Assembly (NCBI GenBank): GCA_028023455.1
Contig: JAQFVV010000022.1
Location: forward strand, 6,717,100 to 6,781,099
Reading direction: 5' to 3'
DNA length: 64,000 nucleotides
Origin: Epiperipatus broadwayi
Taxonomy: Eukaryota > Onychophora > Udeonychophora > Euonychophora > Peripatidae
Shown piece after piece: positions 11,305 through 23,800 of the stretch. Every line of letters starts with the position of its first letter. The first letter of the stretch is position 1. The translations under genes were made by a program, and so were the position numbers. A model generated the notes under the pieces. The model did not search any database. It saw only the letters and a list, made by a program, of their open reading frames with translations, and was not told the origin of the DNA.

Positions 11305-12989
11305 TATTGTAAATATATATATAATTAATAAAAGATATCCCTTTCAATTTTGAAAATATCTTTTATTATGGAAAAAAAAAAAAAAGGAAAGACATTTAAC
11401 ACTTACTGTTGCCATATTGAAACACTCTTTTTTTACAGCAAAGAAAAATATTAAAAACTGATTAAATATGGTTTATGATTTAATAATACATATTCTATAA
11501 CATTTTTATAAAAAAAAGTTATAAATAGTAATATTTTTTTCAGCAATTATTGTTTTGTAATTTATGTGTCATTTTTGGCTTCAGATAAGCTGTAGTCCCA
11601 ACCAATACATGAGACAGAACAGAATCAATTTTGTGTACCTAGTATCAATTTAAAAAAAAAACCACTAAAAAAATATATATGTTTATGATGAAATCACAAT
11701 GACCACTAACAAACATTAAAATTTTATTGTAGTAATATTAATGTTTATAAAAATAAATTGTGTGCAACATCAGAAAAGTAATACTCTATATGCAAACAAT
11801 GTTGCACTATATATATAATGTTTGTTATTTTAATATGAAAAAATATTAATATCTATTTTTGGAGTAGTAATAAGATCTATTTACTCTATCCCAGAATCAT
11901 CTATTTGAATAGTCAATGGGCACAAATAGGAATGCTACATCCTTAGACTAATTGGATATTAGCTGTCTTCAATAAGAAGTAGAATTTGTACTACAGATGT
12001 ATCAGTGATTTTTTCTTACTTTATACTATCCAAGCTATCCCAAGGTTTTGAATCTAAGCCGAAGATACTTTAAAATTAATATAGAAAAAAATCATGAAAT
12101 AGTTTGTTTAATAAGCATCCACATTAGAATATTTATTTAACTTCAGAGTCATCTATTATAAGCCACAGTAATCAATGGATACTAAATGCTAGTGCTGCAT
12201 GCAAATGTTCAGATTACTTCTTGGAAATATTCATTGAAGAATAGGACTATACTTAACACATCTAACAATCATCCTTAACTTTTTTTATGTTATTCAAGTT
12301 AATAACTGAGATTCAAAATCATAATATTTTGAACATAAGAGAACCTGCTTGTATAATGATATGGATCTAATATTAGGTGACGTGCTGTTTGGTAAATCAT
12401 ACACATTAATAAGTATAATGAAGATTTTTCCTTCTTTAAGATAAATTATAATTAAAAAAACACACATACAATCTAAGATGAAAAAATATAAAGCATACTT
12501 TGTAACCTTATTTTCTCTATAAGTATACAAGTATAGTAAATGATATAAAAAAAGTTTATATATACACACATACAGATAGATGTTATTTATTTATTAATAT
12601 GACAAACTAATTAAATATAATTTTTATGGTCATTTGGATATGTAGTTATTTGTAGTTACTATTGCAGTATAATACTGATGTTTTGAATGGGTCTCACTTG
12701 AAATCATATGGAAGTCTCAAATTTTAGAAACAGCTATAAAATTATTTAAACTATGATTGCCAATGGAATTCAATTGATATATATATATATATAAAGTTAT
12801 AGCACAGATATATACATAAACTTGAAAACTGAATTCACCATTTTTGTTTATAAAATGTTCATTTAAAAATATTAAATATATTGTTTGCATATGTCTACAT
12901 TGATAACTTTCACAATATATTGTGCACAGTTTATCTTTATAAATATTATTCTATTTTTTTTTATAAAGTGATGCTATTAATATGGTATA
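11305..12989. other. AT-rich non-coding stretch
   Basis: Possible decayed repeat patches near 11880-12000 and 12150-12260 were not assignable. No gene is supported. Confidence 0.45.
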
Positions 12990-13057
12990 AAATGTTAACA
13001 ATATACATAGCATTAATTTATAGAAATGTTAACAATATACATAGCATTAATTTATAG
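12990..13057 (+). repeat. 34-bp tandem duplication
   Basis: Two identical copies of a 34-bp unit beginning aaatgttaacaatatac lie head to tail (12990-13023 and 13024-13057). This is a recent local duplication or slippage event. Confidence 0.9.
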
Positions 13058-13169
13058 ATTTTATTTATATGACTTTTTAAATTTATAAAAATACTACTTG
13101 CATAAAGATAATTATCAATAAAGCATTGTGCATAATTTGTCTTTATAATATTATTTTATCTTATGCATA

Positions 13170-13310
13170 TCCTGTGCGGTTTGGTGCAGTTGGCAGAGGG
13201 TCTGACTTGGGATGGGGTGTCCCTAGAATCAATTCTGGTGCTCGCAGATCTGGCACTCAAATTTCCTATGAACTCCTGAGCAATAAAGCCATGTGTCTTT
13301 TTTATTTTAT
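13170..13310 (+). repeat. tRNA-derived SINE ending GAGCAATAAAGCC
   Basis: A GC-richer patch has a tRNA-like head: GGTGCAGTTGGCAGAGG resembles an A box and TAGAATCAATTC a B box. A short body ends TGAGCAATAAAGCC. The same body end occurs at 55985-56115, which identifies a second SINE family in the window. The patch is open in one frame only by chance. Confidence 0.55.
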
Positions 13311-13483
13311 GCATATATAATGTTGTTTATTCTTTTAAAATGACATTAGTAAAACTAATATTATATAAAAAAAATAGCAATGAAAAAAATCTATATTTAT
13401 ATGTTTAAAAAAAGGACTACACCATATCTAATACTAAAACAAAAAATATGTATTTGATAAAAGTTTCTAATTATAATTTACAC

Positions 13484-13664
13484 AGAAATAAATCACATGA
13501 TCACCATTTTTTATGCTTGCTCAAGCTGTTAAAACAGGCAAAACTATCCCTACAGTATAAGCACTCAGTGCATGCCAGGTAAGGATTTTATGCACAAGCT
13601 GGATTACTCTGGCTTGCACTGAGTGGCAATAATGTATGGAAAGTTTTGCCTGTTTTAGAAATAA
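13484..13664 (-). mobile_element. Hairpin-plus-tail repeat, copy 4
   Basis: The direct repeat agaaataa (13484-13491 and 13657-13664) flanks a 165-bp minus-strand copy; the match can be stretched to 12 of 13 bases. Read on the minus strand it runs AAAACAGGCAAAACTTTCC, CACTCAGTGCAAGCCAG, a loop, then GCACTGAGTGCTTATACTG and GTTTTGCCTGTTTT, followed by the GAGCAAGCATAA and GGTGATCATGTG tail. The stem sequence differs from copies 1 and 2 yet still pairs with itself. Confidence 0.75.
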
Positions 13665-14011
13665 GTCACTATATCATTTCTCACTGCTGTAAATTTTCCA
13701 GTTTTTAATATGACCATACTCTTACTATTGAACATTTTTAATTATTATAACTAAAAAATATATTCAAATTGATAGATATCTGTTGTTAAATTTTTACTGA
13801 CTAAAAAGATATTAAATATTAAGAACTTTTATTTTTAATTATTCCTAATTGTGATGGAAGAAGTTTTAAATATTTTCATTATATATAATATAATATGAGG
13901 TTAATTTTTGAGTTAAACATTTAATTTAAAATGATTTAAAGAATGGATATTATGTAAAATTCACAATTTAGAAAACAAGTTTTCAGAGAATAAAAAAAAA
14001 AAAGGAGCAAA

Positions 14012-14503
14012 CAATTATCAGTGCCAATTTAGTTTGCACTCACAGCCATTTTGAAATCTAAAGACCAGCCAAAACCACCGCTGACACATCCAACCGATAA
14101 AGGACATAAATATTGAATAAAAGTACTTCTTCATATTTTAAAAATTATGAGCTAATAAAAATAATATGCTTTATTTCATATGGGCATATAGTATTGGAAA
14201 TTATAAGTTTGGTTTGATCAGACTTCTGCAACTTTTGGACAATACTTTGACCAAACCATCCTTCCCCCTTTTCACAAATTCCGGCGCTTTGCACTGTCAT
14301 ATTTCAAATATTTTATGAAGGTAAATTTAAAAAAAATCTCTAATAAAATAAAGCATATTATTTTTATTAGCTTATAATTTCTAAAATATGAATTTAAAGT
14401 ACTTTTATTCAATATTTATATCATTTATCAGTTGGATGTGTCGGCGGTGGTTTTTAGATTTCAAAATGGCCATGAGCACACACTAAATCAGGACCCAATT
14501 ATC
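14012..14503. mobile_element. hAT-like element with about 150-bp terminal inverted repeats
   Basis: The 8-bp duplication caattatc lies at 14012-14019 and 14496-14503. The 476-bp insert has long inverted ends: GCCATTTTGAAATCTAAAG on the left mirrors CTTT/TTTAGATTTCAAAATGGC on the right, and the pairing continues through the ACCGCTGACACATCCAAC block and the GCTAATAAAAATAATATGC block. The centre (about 14190-14310) is unique and non-coding. It looks like a foldback-type hAT MITE. The outermost bases are diverged, so the exact boundary may shift by one base. Confidence 0.7.
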
Positions 14504-14952
14504 TATTAAACAATTCACCTTTAACTATGGATAATAACATGTATTTGTAAATGGTTTTTTTAAAAAATAAAATAAAACTTGAATGATAGATACAACTATT
14601 TTAATGATTTAAAATTGTTTTGAGAAAATTCCCAAATTATATATACATAAATTTAAAAAAACAACAGATAATCTGTTAACAAGGATATCTTTATATTTAA
14701 CTTAATTTTTCTGAGAACTTTGTGCACAATGATCATTATATGCAATGGCTATGTTCATGATGTGGAAGTCTGAATCCAAGTAAAATTTGGAAAAAAATTT
14801 CAGTTAGCTGACATTTTATCAAACAAATTTAAATATTCTTCAAATATCAGACCTATAACCAAACCTAGTCAGTTATCCAATACTGATCAATAAATTATGA
14901 AGCTGTTTTATGATATATTTCATATGACTTTACTTGTATAAATTACTTTTTA

Positions 14953-15290
14953 AGAGCCTTATGGCACAGTGATTAATGCATCTACTTGTCATACCTACAT
15001 ATTGAAGTTTGAATCTAGATGGGTGATTCACAAATTTTTTTCAGATTATAAGCAAGCTTAGAATTTTCCTTTCATATGGTCATCTCAAAGCCAATAATCA
15101 TCCAACATTGGATTATAAAAGAATATCTGGATACTGTTAGCTACATAATAAAGATTTCAGATTAATATTGGCTGTTTAGATGTGTAATGGAGCATTGTCT
15201 ATAAAAATATAATTGTGATATGATCTGGCCTCCATCGCAGCAGAACCATAGTTTGTTTCCATCTTATATAATTTTCTTTAAATATTAGGT
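14953..15290 (+). repeat. tRNA-derived SINE
   Basis: The head has a good A box (TGGCACAGTGATTAATGC) and B box (AGTTTGAATCT) about 45 bp apart, followed by a body of roughly 200-260 bp. This head layout matches the minus-strand SINEs at 29042 and 50590. The 3' boundary is approximate. Confidence 0.55.
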
Positions 15291-15299
15291 TAGCAATCA

Positions 15300-17500
15300 C
15301 TGATAAATAAACGTTTCTGTTTTGACAAGTGTCCTTTGCCAAATTTTCTGACAAAGTTAAGTGATCCAGCTGTGTACCCTAATATCAAATAACTTTATTT
15401 TCATTGATTAGCAATATCTCACTGAAGAAAACGTACCAGTCAACTTCTATCCTTATAGTTATTAAGAAAATGTCATTAATAAACAAATTTTGATAAGGGA
15501 AAGGGAGAATTAGTTTAATGAAAGAATTAAGAACACTCCTGGTGTAATGTTCATAATTTTATGAAGAAGTCAAAAAATATCATCATATTTATATAGTATC
15601 TAATGATATGGATAGAAAACTAAATTCTATAAAAATTTGAAAAAAAATAAAACAACTTCCAAAAAAAGAAAAACAGTGAAGAATAAGGCTTTACGTAATT
15701 GACAGATGGTGAGAATTTCAGTAGTTTTCACACCTATCTTTTAGGTAATAGTTAGATGCTCATTCACCAATTTATATTGGATAGTTATCATGGATTCATT
15801 CATACTCAAGTTATAGGCTTGGGAAAACAGATGTGCTATGTCTACATTATAAGATCTGGATTGCAGTGATAGATACAATGCTAACATTTGTTTTTTTTTA
15901 TGAAAGCAGCCATAGTATCCTGGCAAGAACTTTGTTTGGATGCAAATTATTTTGAACAAGGCATTTTCTATATGCCCCTACTAAATATGTATATATATAT
16001 AAAAGTTGTGTATTTGCATTTACATTATAAAGTTCTGTTTCATTATCTCTATTTATTATTTGAAAATAATAATAATAAAAATACTAATAAAACAACTTAT
16101 TTTCCTGATAATGAATGTTTTCATTTAATTACTTGAATTTATTTAATATTTTTATAAAAAATAAAAACCTTTGATTATTACAAGTGTAGCTTTTATTCTG
16201 GTTAGATATAATGTGTTAAATATTATTTATTAGGATATCTTAAAATATCTATTAAAGAAGGGTTAATTTATTTATCTATAGGACTGGTAGAAAAAAAAGA
16301 AAACGGCTTTATCATTGCTATGTATAAATATATAAATTTCTCTAATGTTTGTTTGTTCTGCAAAGTTCAGAATTATAAACAATTTCAATTCATTAGACAA
16401 AATTACAAGACAGTTTCTTTAATATTAAATTATATTAAACATTAGTCTTCATACAAATAAAGAGAAATTCTATGTGTATACTGAAATATATAAAATAAGT
16501 TTTCATTAAAATAATAAAGTTTAGCATAATTATTTATTCAAATTTATAAACAAAATTAAAATATCTAGTTTATTACACTAAAATAAATGTAGAATAAATA
16601 AAAGAAAAGTTTCTACAGCAAAATACATTGTACATACTACAGTATAAATAAAATTAAAAATTAATATTACATTTAAAAATATAATACATTGCCAATCTGT
16701 GAATCAGATTAATTAAAATAATTTCTTGACTCAAAGCATAAAAAGCTTCAAAGTTGCTGCCTTCAGACTTTCTGGCTTTAATATTGATCTCTACATTGAA
16801 AAACTGTTCTATATTCATCATAACAATATGGCTAAATTTTTTTAAAAAAGAGAAATATGTTTAGTTTGACATTTTATTTAAGTGTTATCTTATTGTATGT
16901 AGAAGCAGTACATTTATTAATCCTAACATCCTCTATATTTAAATATCAAGATGAAAGTATTTAAAGCATGGAAAAACTTATATGAAATTCTAATTAGAAA
17001 TGGGAAATCATCATATATAAATGTTAGATGGCATGGGCTTCCATTTTCTGATATGTTTAAACAATAGTTTTTTTAAAAAAATCATATATATGATTAGCTG
17101 CTTATGTAAGATGCGATGCAAGCACCAAATTAATAAATAATATTCACTGCTTTCATTTAACTGGGTAAACTAAGATCCCCCTCCCCTGCTTTTCTCAACT
17201 AGAAATTAATTCATAAATTTTAGAACATCAGTCAATACATTCTGGATTAATATTTTCAAATAATTCATGATAAATACAAGATAAAAAATGATAAATATAT
17301 TTTATAACTTAATGTGCTGTAAATAAACATTTGTGCTTTGGGGTAAAAGATTCATTAATCACAAGAATTATATTATTATATAAATTCTTATTTAACCAAA
17401 TAATCTTTTTAATTCTATGCAATATAATCATGCATGCAATAAAAAAAAATATTAATATTAATTGTTTAGCTATTTATATTTTACTTTCTTTGGATTTATG
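15300..17500. other. AT-rich non-coding stretch
   Basis: No gene or mobile element was recognised. The short open frames at 15741-15959 and 15888-16136 overlap on opposite strands and have no supporting features. Confidence 0.45.
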
Positions 17501-17504
17501 GTAT

Positions 17505-18115
17505 TAAATGAAATCCTACATAACATAAACAATAGTCTTTTAAATTTAGACAGGGATATCCAATGTAATGAAGTTGAAATAGCTCTTTGTAATCTTAAAA
17601 ACAGAAAGTCTTCAGATTCTGAAGAAATAGCTGAGGAAATTTAAAATAAGATGTTGCTATGTTAATTTCAAAATTTGTAAACTTGTATCATCTGACCTTA
17701 TGGATACTTCTATTGTTCCAATTTAAACAAACAACGGAGATTGGGAATTCTGCTGTATTTATTATAATTGTTAAACATTGTAGAAAAAAACCCTTTCAAA
17801 TGTTAAATTACTCCTGATATAGATAAAAGATTACCAGAAACTCAATCCAATTTTAGAAAAATCGAGAAACACTTTATGGCAAATGCTAAAAAAGTATCAT
17901 CAGCAAAAGCTATAACTGTTTTTATTAATTTGATCAAACTATTTGTCTCAGTTAATTGAAATGTTGAAATTACCAGAGTGTCCACCAAACTTTAATCACA
18001 TTATATAGTTTCTATATGATAGACTAAAAAAAGGTATTACTACTGTTGGTGTTAAATTAAAGGCATTTTGAAAAAAAAAAAAGGATATATACAGAAAATA
18101 TATAGTAACTTCAAA
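17505..18115 (+). mobile_element. Decayed LINE reverse-transcriptase fragment of a second clade
   Basis: Frameshifted plus-strand fragments read CNLKNRKSSDSEEIAEE, then KFVNLYHLT, IVPI plus NNGDWE, and CPPNFNHIIYSFY. In order these correspond to the LKNGKSPGPDGIPAEI, IVTIFKKGDR and GCPPKFxxIIRxFH blocks of LINE reverse transcriptases. This arrangement differs from the RTE-like copy that follows at 18165, whose own RT blocks are present separately. The fragment carries several stops and frameshifts. Confidence 0.5.
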
Positions 18116-18164
18116 TTTTTTTACCATTTTTAGACAATAATCATTGAACTGCTTATTAATGGCG

Positions 18165-20862
18165 TTAGGAAAGTAAGCAACAAAATGGCAACATTTTTAA
18201 TTAGGTACTTACAACTCCAGATCACTTTCAAGTGAAGGAAGATTGCAAGAATTGGAAGAACTGTCTTATATTAAAAAGGACATTATTGGACTTTGTAAAG
18301 TTAGAAAAAATGGTGAAGAGACAATTGAGTTAAAAAGGGGACATGCACTCTACTACAAAGGCACAAATATTGGAAGTACAAGTGGAGTTGGATTCATTAT
18401 AAATGAAATGTGGAAGAACAAACTTGTGGAGATTGATGGTGTATCAGACAGAGTGACAAGATAGCAGATACCAAATGCAGATAACTCAGGTTTATACCCC
18501 AACATGTTCTCACAGTGGTGAAGTAGTAGAAGATTTTTATATTAGATGTACAAAAGGCTTTTGATCAGACTAAACAATATTTTAAAATTGTTATGGGGGA
18601 CTTTTAATGCTAGAATTAGTAAACAAATAAAAGTGCTGTAGGTAAATTTGGTTATGGTAATAGAAATGAGAGAGGACATAAACTTGTGGAGTTGGCAGAA
18701 AAATAAAAACGGTATATTATAAATTCTTTTATTTTTGAGAAAAATGTTAAAAGGAAATGGACATGGAAGTATCCAAATGAAGCAGAATTGGATTATATTT
18801 TGATTAACAGAAAATACATATTTCAAGATTGTAATGTTCTTAATAAATTCAACACAGGAAGTGATTATCGATTAGTAAGATGTAAGATACATGTTAATGC
18901 AAATTAGAGAAATAAAAATTATCACGAAAAACAATATTTACAATTGATATTCCTAATCTTCAGAAACATTCTAATGAATTTAAATTAGAACTTGCAAATC
19001 AGTTTCAAATATTAGTACTTTTTGAATATAATTCATATTTGAATGAAATTAATAAGAAAATAACTGATACACTTTTAGAAATTACAGACCTATCAGTCTT
19101 TTATCAGTGTTATACAAAATTTTTACCAAGATAATTACAACTTGTCTACAGAGAACATTGGATTTCAGTCAACCAAGAGAACAAGCTGGATTTAAAAGTG
19201 GTTTTAAAACAGTAGATCATATCCAAGTATTGAGAGAAGTTATAGAAAGGACCAATGAATATGACTTGTCATTATGCTTTGAATTTGTAGATTATGAAAA
19301 GGCATTTGATTCTATAAGTATTTTTCAATGATTAAAGCATTAGACCAGTGGTCTTCAACCTTTTCACACCTGTGGACCGGTAAAAATAAGGATAAGGTTT
19401 CGTGGACCGGCAAAAATAAGGATAAGGTTTCATGGACCAGCAGAAGTCTATAGATAAATTTTCTTAAAGATGTAAACAGTTTAGCCTTAGATGAAGTTAA
19501 ATATATATGGAGTTTGTATAATAAAAAACTTTTTTTTTTTTTAATTTTGAATTTTTTTAGAAAAGTAATAAAAAATTTAATTCTATCCCCCCCCCCCATA
19601 AACATCTGTGATAACTAGAAAAACAAATTAATTTATGTATGACTGATTAGATTTTGTTCTGTTTCTTTTTTTTCAATCAGGTAAAAGTGCGATGAAAAAA
19701 TAAATAAAAATTGTTTATATTAATTAAAAGTTTAAAATCTTATTATTTTGTTATTAAAACTTTCTTGCCAATCTATCGTGGACCAGCAAAAAACTTCTAC
19801 GGACTGGCACCGGGCCGCGGACCGGTGGTTGAAGACCACTGCAATAGACCATCAAGATGTAGACACAGGATATTGCCATGTTCTGAAGAATATTTATAAA
19901 AATGCAACAGCAACAATTAGATTACATAATGATGCTAGGAAAGTTAACATTAAAAAGTGTGTTAAGACAGGTTGACTTCATATCTCCAAAACTTTTTACA
20001 ACAGCGTTGAAAGAAGTATTTTGTGGATTAAAATGGGAAGCTAAAAGAGTAAAAGTAAATGGAGATTATTTAACTCATTTAGATTTTGCAGATGATGTAG
20101 TTGCTTTTACAAATAATGCTTTAGAGCTGCAGGAAATGTTGCAGGAGTTATCAGATGAAAGTAGGATTAAAGGCAAATGTTAAAAAAAAATTAAAGTAAT
20201 GTTCAATGAATTTTCTCAAAAGATGAAAATAAAGATTGATTATGATGAATTAGAAGAAGTTAACAGTTACAAATACTTTGGTCAGATTATTACTACAGAT
20301 GGAAACCTAATGGATAAAATTAATCACAGAATTAAACTTGGTTAGAGTGCTTTTGGTAGAAATAACTTAATATTAAAAGGAAATATGCCTATGTGTTTAA
20401 AAAGGAAGGTTTTTAATAAATGTGTTTTACCAGTTCTTATTTATGGGTCTGAGTCTTGGATACTTAATAGAAGAGCAATACTGAGACTTCAGACCACTCA
20501 AAGAAGTATGGAGAGATACATGTTAGGAATAACAAGAAGAGATCAAAAATGCAATATATGGATAAGAGAACAAATGCGTGTTACTGGCATCATTGAAAGA
20601 ATTAAAAGACTGCAGTGGAGTTGAGCTGAACATATTGCTAGAAGAGATAATAATAGATGGACAATTGAAATCTTAAATGGGATTCCAAGAGATTATAAAA
20701 GACCCAGAAAGAGACCACATGTGAAATGGATGGATGAAATAAGAAAGTGTGCAGGGGTAATGTGGAGAAAAGGCTAGAGATCAGAGAAGATGGATTGAAC
20801 TTGGAGATACCTTCACCCTGAAGTAGATTGATAATAGTTGACAATGATGATGGTAATGATAT
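18165..20862 (+). mobile_element. RTE-like non-LTR retrotransposon remnant (copy B), interrupted by a hAT element
   Basis: This is the longest copy of the main LINE family. An endonuclease segment at 18243-18464 reads IKKDIIGLCKVRKNGEETIE and SGVGFIINEMWKNK. Reverse transcriptase follows at 19085-19337 (DFSQPREQAGFKSGFKTVDH, DYEKAFDS). After the hAT insertion it resumes with DFISPKLFTTALKEVF and the catalytic FADD at 20085-20096. The C-terminal block (20385-20780, MLGITRRDQKCNIWIREQM) matches copy A. It ends near a gatgatgg run. The part between endonuclease and RT is shortened, and stops and frameshifts are frequent, so the element is dead. Confidence 0.85.
19338..19849 (+). mobile_element. 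Non-autonomous hAT transposon nested in the LINE
   Basis: Terminal inverted repeats CAGTGGTCTTCAACC (from 19346) and GGTTGAAGACCACTG (to 19841) bound 496 bp. The 8-bp flanks cattagac (19338-19345) and caatagac (19842-19849) differ at one base. LINE sequence is contiguous across the insertion once the element and one flank are discounted. Internal GGACCGG(T/C)AAAAATAAGG units are tandemly repeated near 19373-19440, and GGACCGG-like motifs recur before the 3' end. No transposase is encoded. Confidence 0.9.
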
Positions 20863-23800
20863 TTTCCAATATACTTCACATTTAATAAATTAAAAGATTG
20901 AGCATTTCATCGTAATGCCATAACTATTTCAATAAAATTAGTCTATTTACAATTATGGTCCTGCCCAATTATTGAATGGAAATAAGATTTGAATCTCCTA
21001 TCCATAAAACAAAAATGTGCAGAAAAATTTCGTTTTAAGAATATTCTGCAAGAGTCTAAACATATGATGGCAAGATCATAAGACTCATGTTTTTCTAGAT
21101 TACTAGATTTGGTGCTACTGAAGCCATATGATAAAACTATATCTTTGTTGGATTGGGAATGTCAAAGTATATGAATGATAATACTTATTTCTTAAACATA
21201 AAGATATATTATGAATTTAGGGTAGTTATAATTGGATAAACAGAAGAAACATTATGAAGATTAATTCAAAGACACTCTAAAAGTTGCATTGCATTCATCG
21301 GAAAAATATACATAAAAAGAGGGGAAAATGGAAAGCTATAATCAAGCAAGATGTTTTATGTTTTTCAAACATAAAAATTTTCAAACATAAAAAGTTTATG
21401 GCAGAAGTTAAAACATAGCATGAAATATCAAATAAACAGAATAAAAAATACTATGTGATATAGGTAGAAGTATTTCTGGTTCATAGATAAGTTTGCATGA
21501 TCATTGCAAAAGTCACTGCAACTTTTTATCTGTTTTTTATTTTTGCATACAATGCCTACACTCATTTATAATTGGCTGTTGTTGATGACATCAACATGAA
21601 ATGAATAAAATAGATGTCATATGCAGTGATTTCTTTTTAAGTACCTCACAAAAAGTTAAATCTATTATTCAAAAGAATAATGAGCACTGATCAAATATAA
21701 ACGTATCAGTATCATGTACAATGTATGCTTTAATTAAACAATACGTATTATCTTATTCACATCATGGGTTTGATAATAATTTTTAACTAAGTATGTTAAT
21801 ATTCTAATTAAAAACATACTGCAATTAAGCATTATTCTTTTAGTAAAAAAAAAAGAAGATATAATTTAAAGTAGCTATTAATTGAATATACCCACAGACA
21901 TTCTGATGAACAGCTTACCAGATTAAACTTTTCCGTAAAACTTTAAAACAATAACTTCATCTCTACAATTAAATATGAACTAGGAGTTTCATAAATAGTG
22001 GAGATTGCATATTTCTTTTTTATTCAGTGTTTCTGAAAGTGATAATACTAATCACTATTATTAGCAGTTACTAATAAACTAGTGTACTAAAATACCTTTG
22101 GAGAACAGAAAGACAAAAAATACAACCTCAAGAAGAAAAAAAATGATGTGCCAGAATAATTAAAGAATGACAATCCCACTGTCATAACTAAGTAACTAAA
22201 AATAGCAAGAAAAAAAAAAGAATAAGAAAATAGAAAACAAATGAAAGAAAAAGCAAAAAAAAAGAGACAAAGAAGACTATTTGTGTCAGATATGGCACAG
22301 AACAGAAGATATTCTTGGTCAGTAATAAAAGTGAATGTAAAATAGAATAAACAAATAACAGAATGCATGAAACTACTCACAATAATCACCCCTTTCAAAA
22401 AGTACCTAAATACTTATTATTCAATACCTACTAAGTTAGAAATGACAAAAAATATGAAATAAACTAAATTAATCTTAATATATGCATATTGCACTTAAAA
22501 GTTTGAGCATTTTTCGTATATATATATATATATATTATTAATTTGGACTTGTTTGTTGAATGATATAATATATCAGCATTGTTCACTTTTTAGAAAAAAG
22601 ATTAAAAAATTACAATTGTGACTTCCAAAATACTTTCTCAAACTAGAATTGATTAATATAGAAGGAAATATTTTGGACCTCTGTAATAAAGTAGATCCTG
22701 TAATAAAATAATAGGATAAATGATATAAGTTCAATCTTCTTCAAAAACCTTTATGACTAAGACTTTAGTAAGAATTTTAATTTTAAAAAATGAATGAATC
22801 AGTCATCATGCTTCTCTTCTTGTAAGGTGTCTAAAACTTACAAAAAATGCTATTGCACAAGTGGATATTTAAAGTATCTTTTTCTGATAATAGCTGTCAA
22901 AAACTATTTGATAAACTGCCTCAAAGAGGAATCTCATAAGAATTACCATTAATTAAAAATGCTTTTCATGATTTACACTGATTATCTTATTTAGAAAGTT
23001 CAAAACAAGCATTTATAAAATTTATCTCCAATCCTCAACAATTAAGGTAAATGTTTCATTCGATGATATCTTTCTAATTTTTAAGAGTCATTTCTAATAT
23101 ATAGAAAATTCAAGAAAACTTTTTGGCCTCTAAGTCAGGACAACTTCAGTAAGTTTTCCAAATAGTTGCTTGCAACAGTAAGAAAATTCCTTCCCATTTT
23201 TCAAGCCAATCCTTTATCATTTCTAATTATGTCATTGAGTTGTAACTAAGGTTCAAATGAGTTGATGATTTATTCACAAACTAAAATAAAAAATATTTCT
23301 CCTTATTGATTCTATCAAATTATTATAACCAGAAACTTTTAATTCCATACTGATTAGTTGTTGTTTTTTTAAACTTTTTATGATGCTTGATTAAAGTGAA
23401 TAAGTTTAACTATGATTCAAATATGTGGATGACCAAAAGCGGTATCTAAAGTTAATCATCCAATTTATCTTTGCACACTTCACTGCTCCTGAGTATTGTG
23501 ATGACTTAGAGCAATATTAATTCAGGTTATATTCCATATTCACAATATAAGAAACTTCTGCTGTTATCGTAAAAGACTTTGATCTATATCAGTTTCGTTA
23601 TTCAAGTTATTTTTTCCCATGAACATGGTCAACCAATTTCAATATATAAAAACTCCATAGCCATTCTAAAATTTCATTCTAATCTTACTCCAATTAAAAT
23701 TTTTTTTATCATCTCTAATTCAAATTTACATTTAATCCTACAAGTTAGTTTTGCAGTAAAAAGAAAGATAGATAATGGATTGCCATTTCTAAATCTGTAG

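Noticed and set aside
22087-22398. 103-codon minus-strand frame rich in F, S and L
   Set aside because: It is the complement of an A-rich stretch, with low-complexity composition and no gene features.
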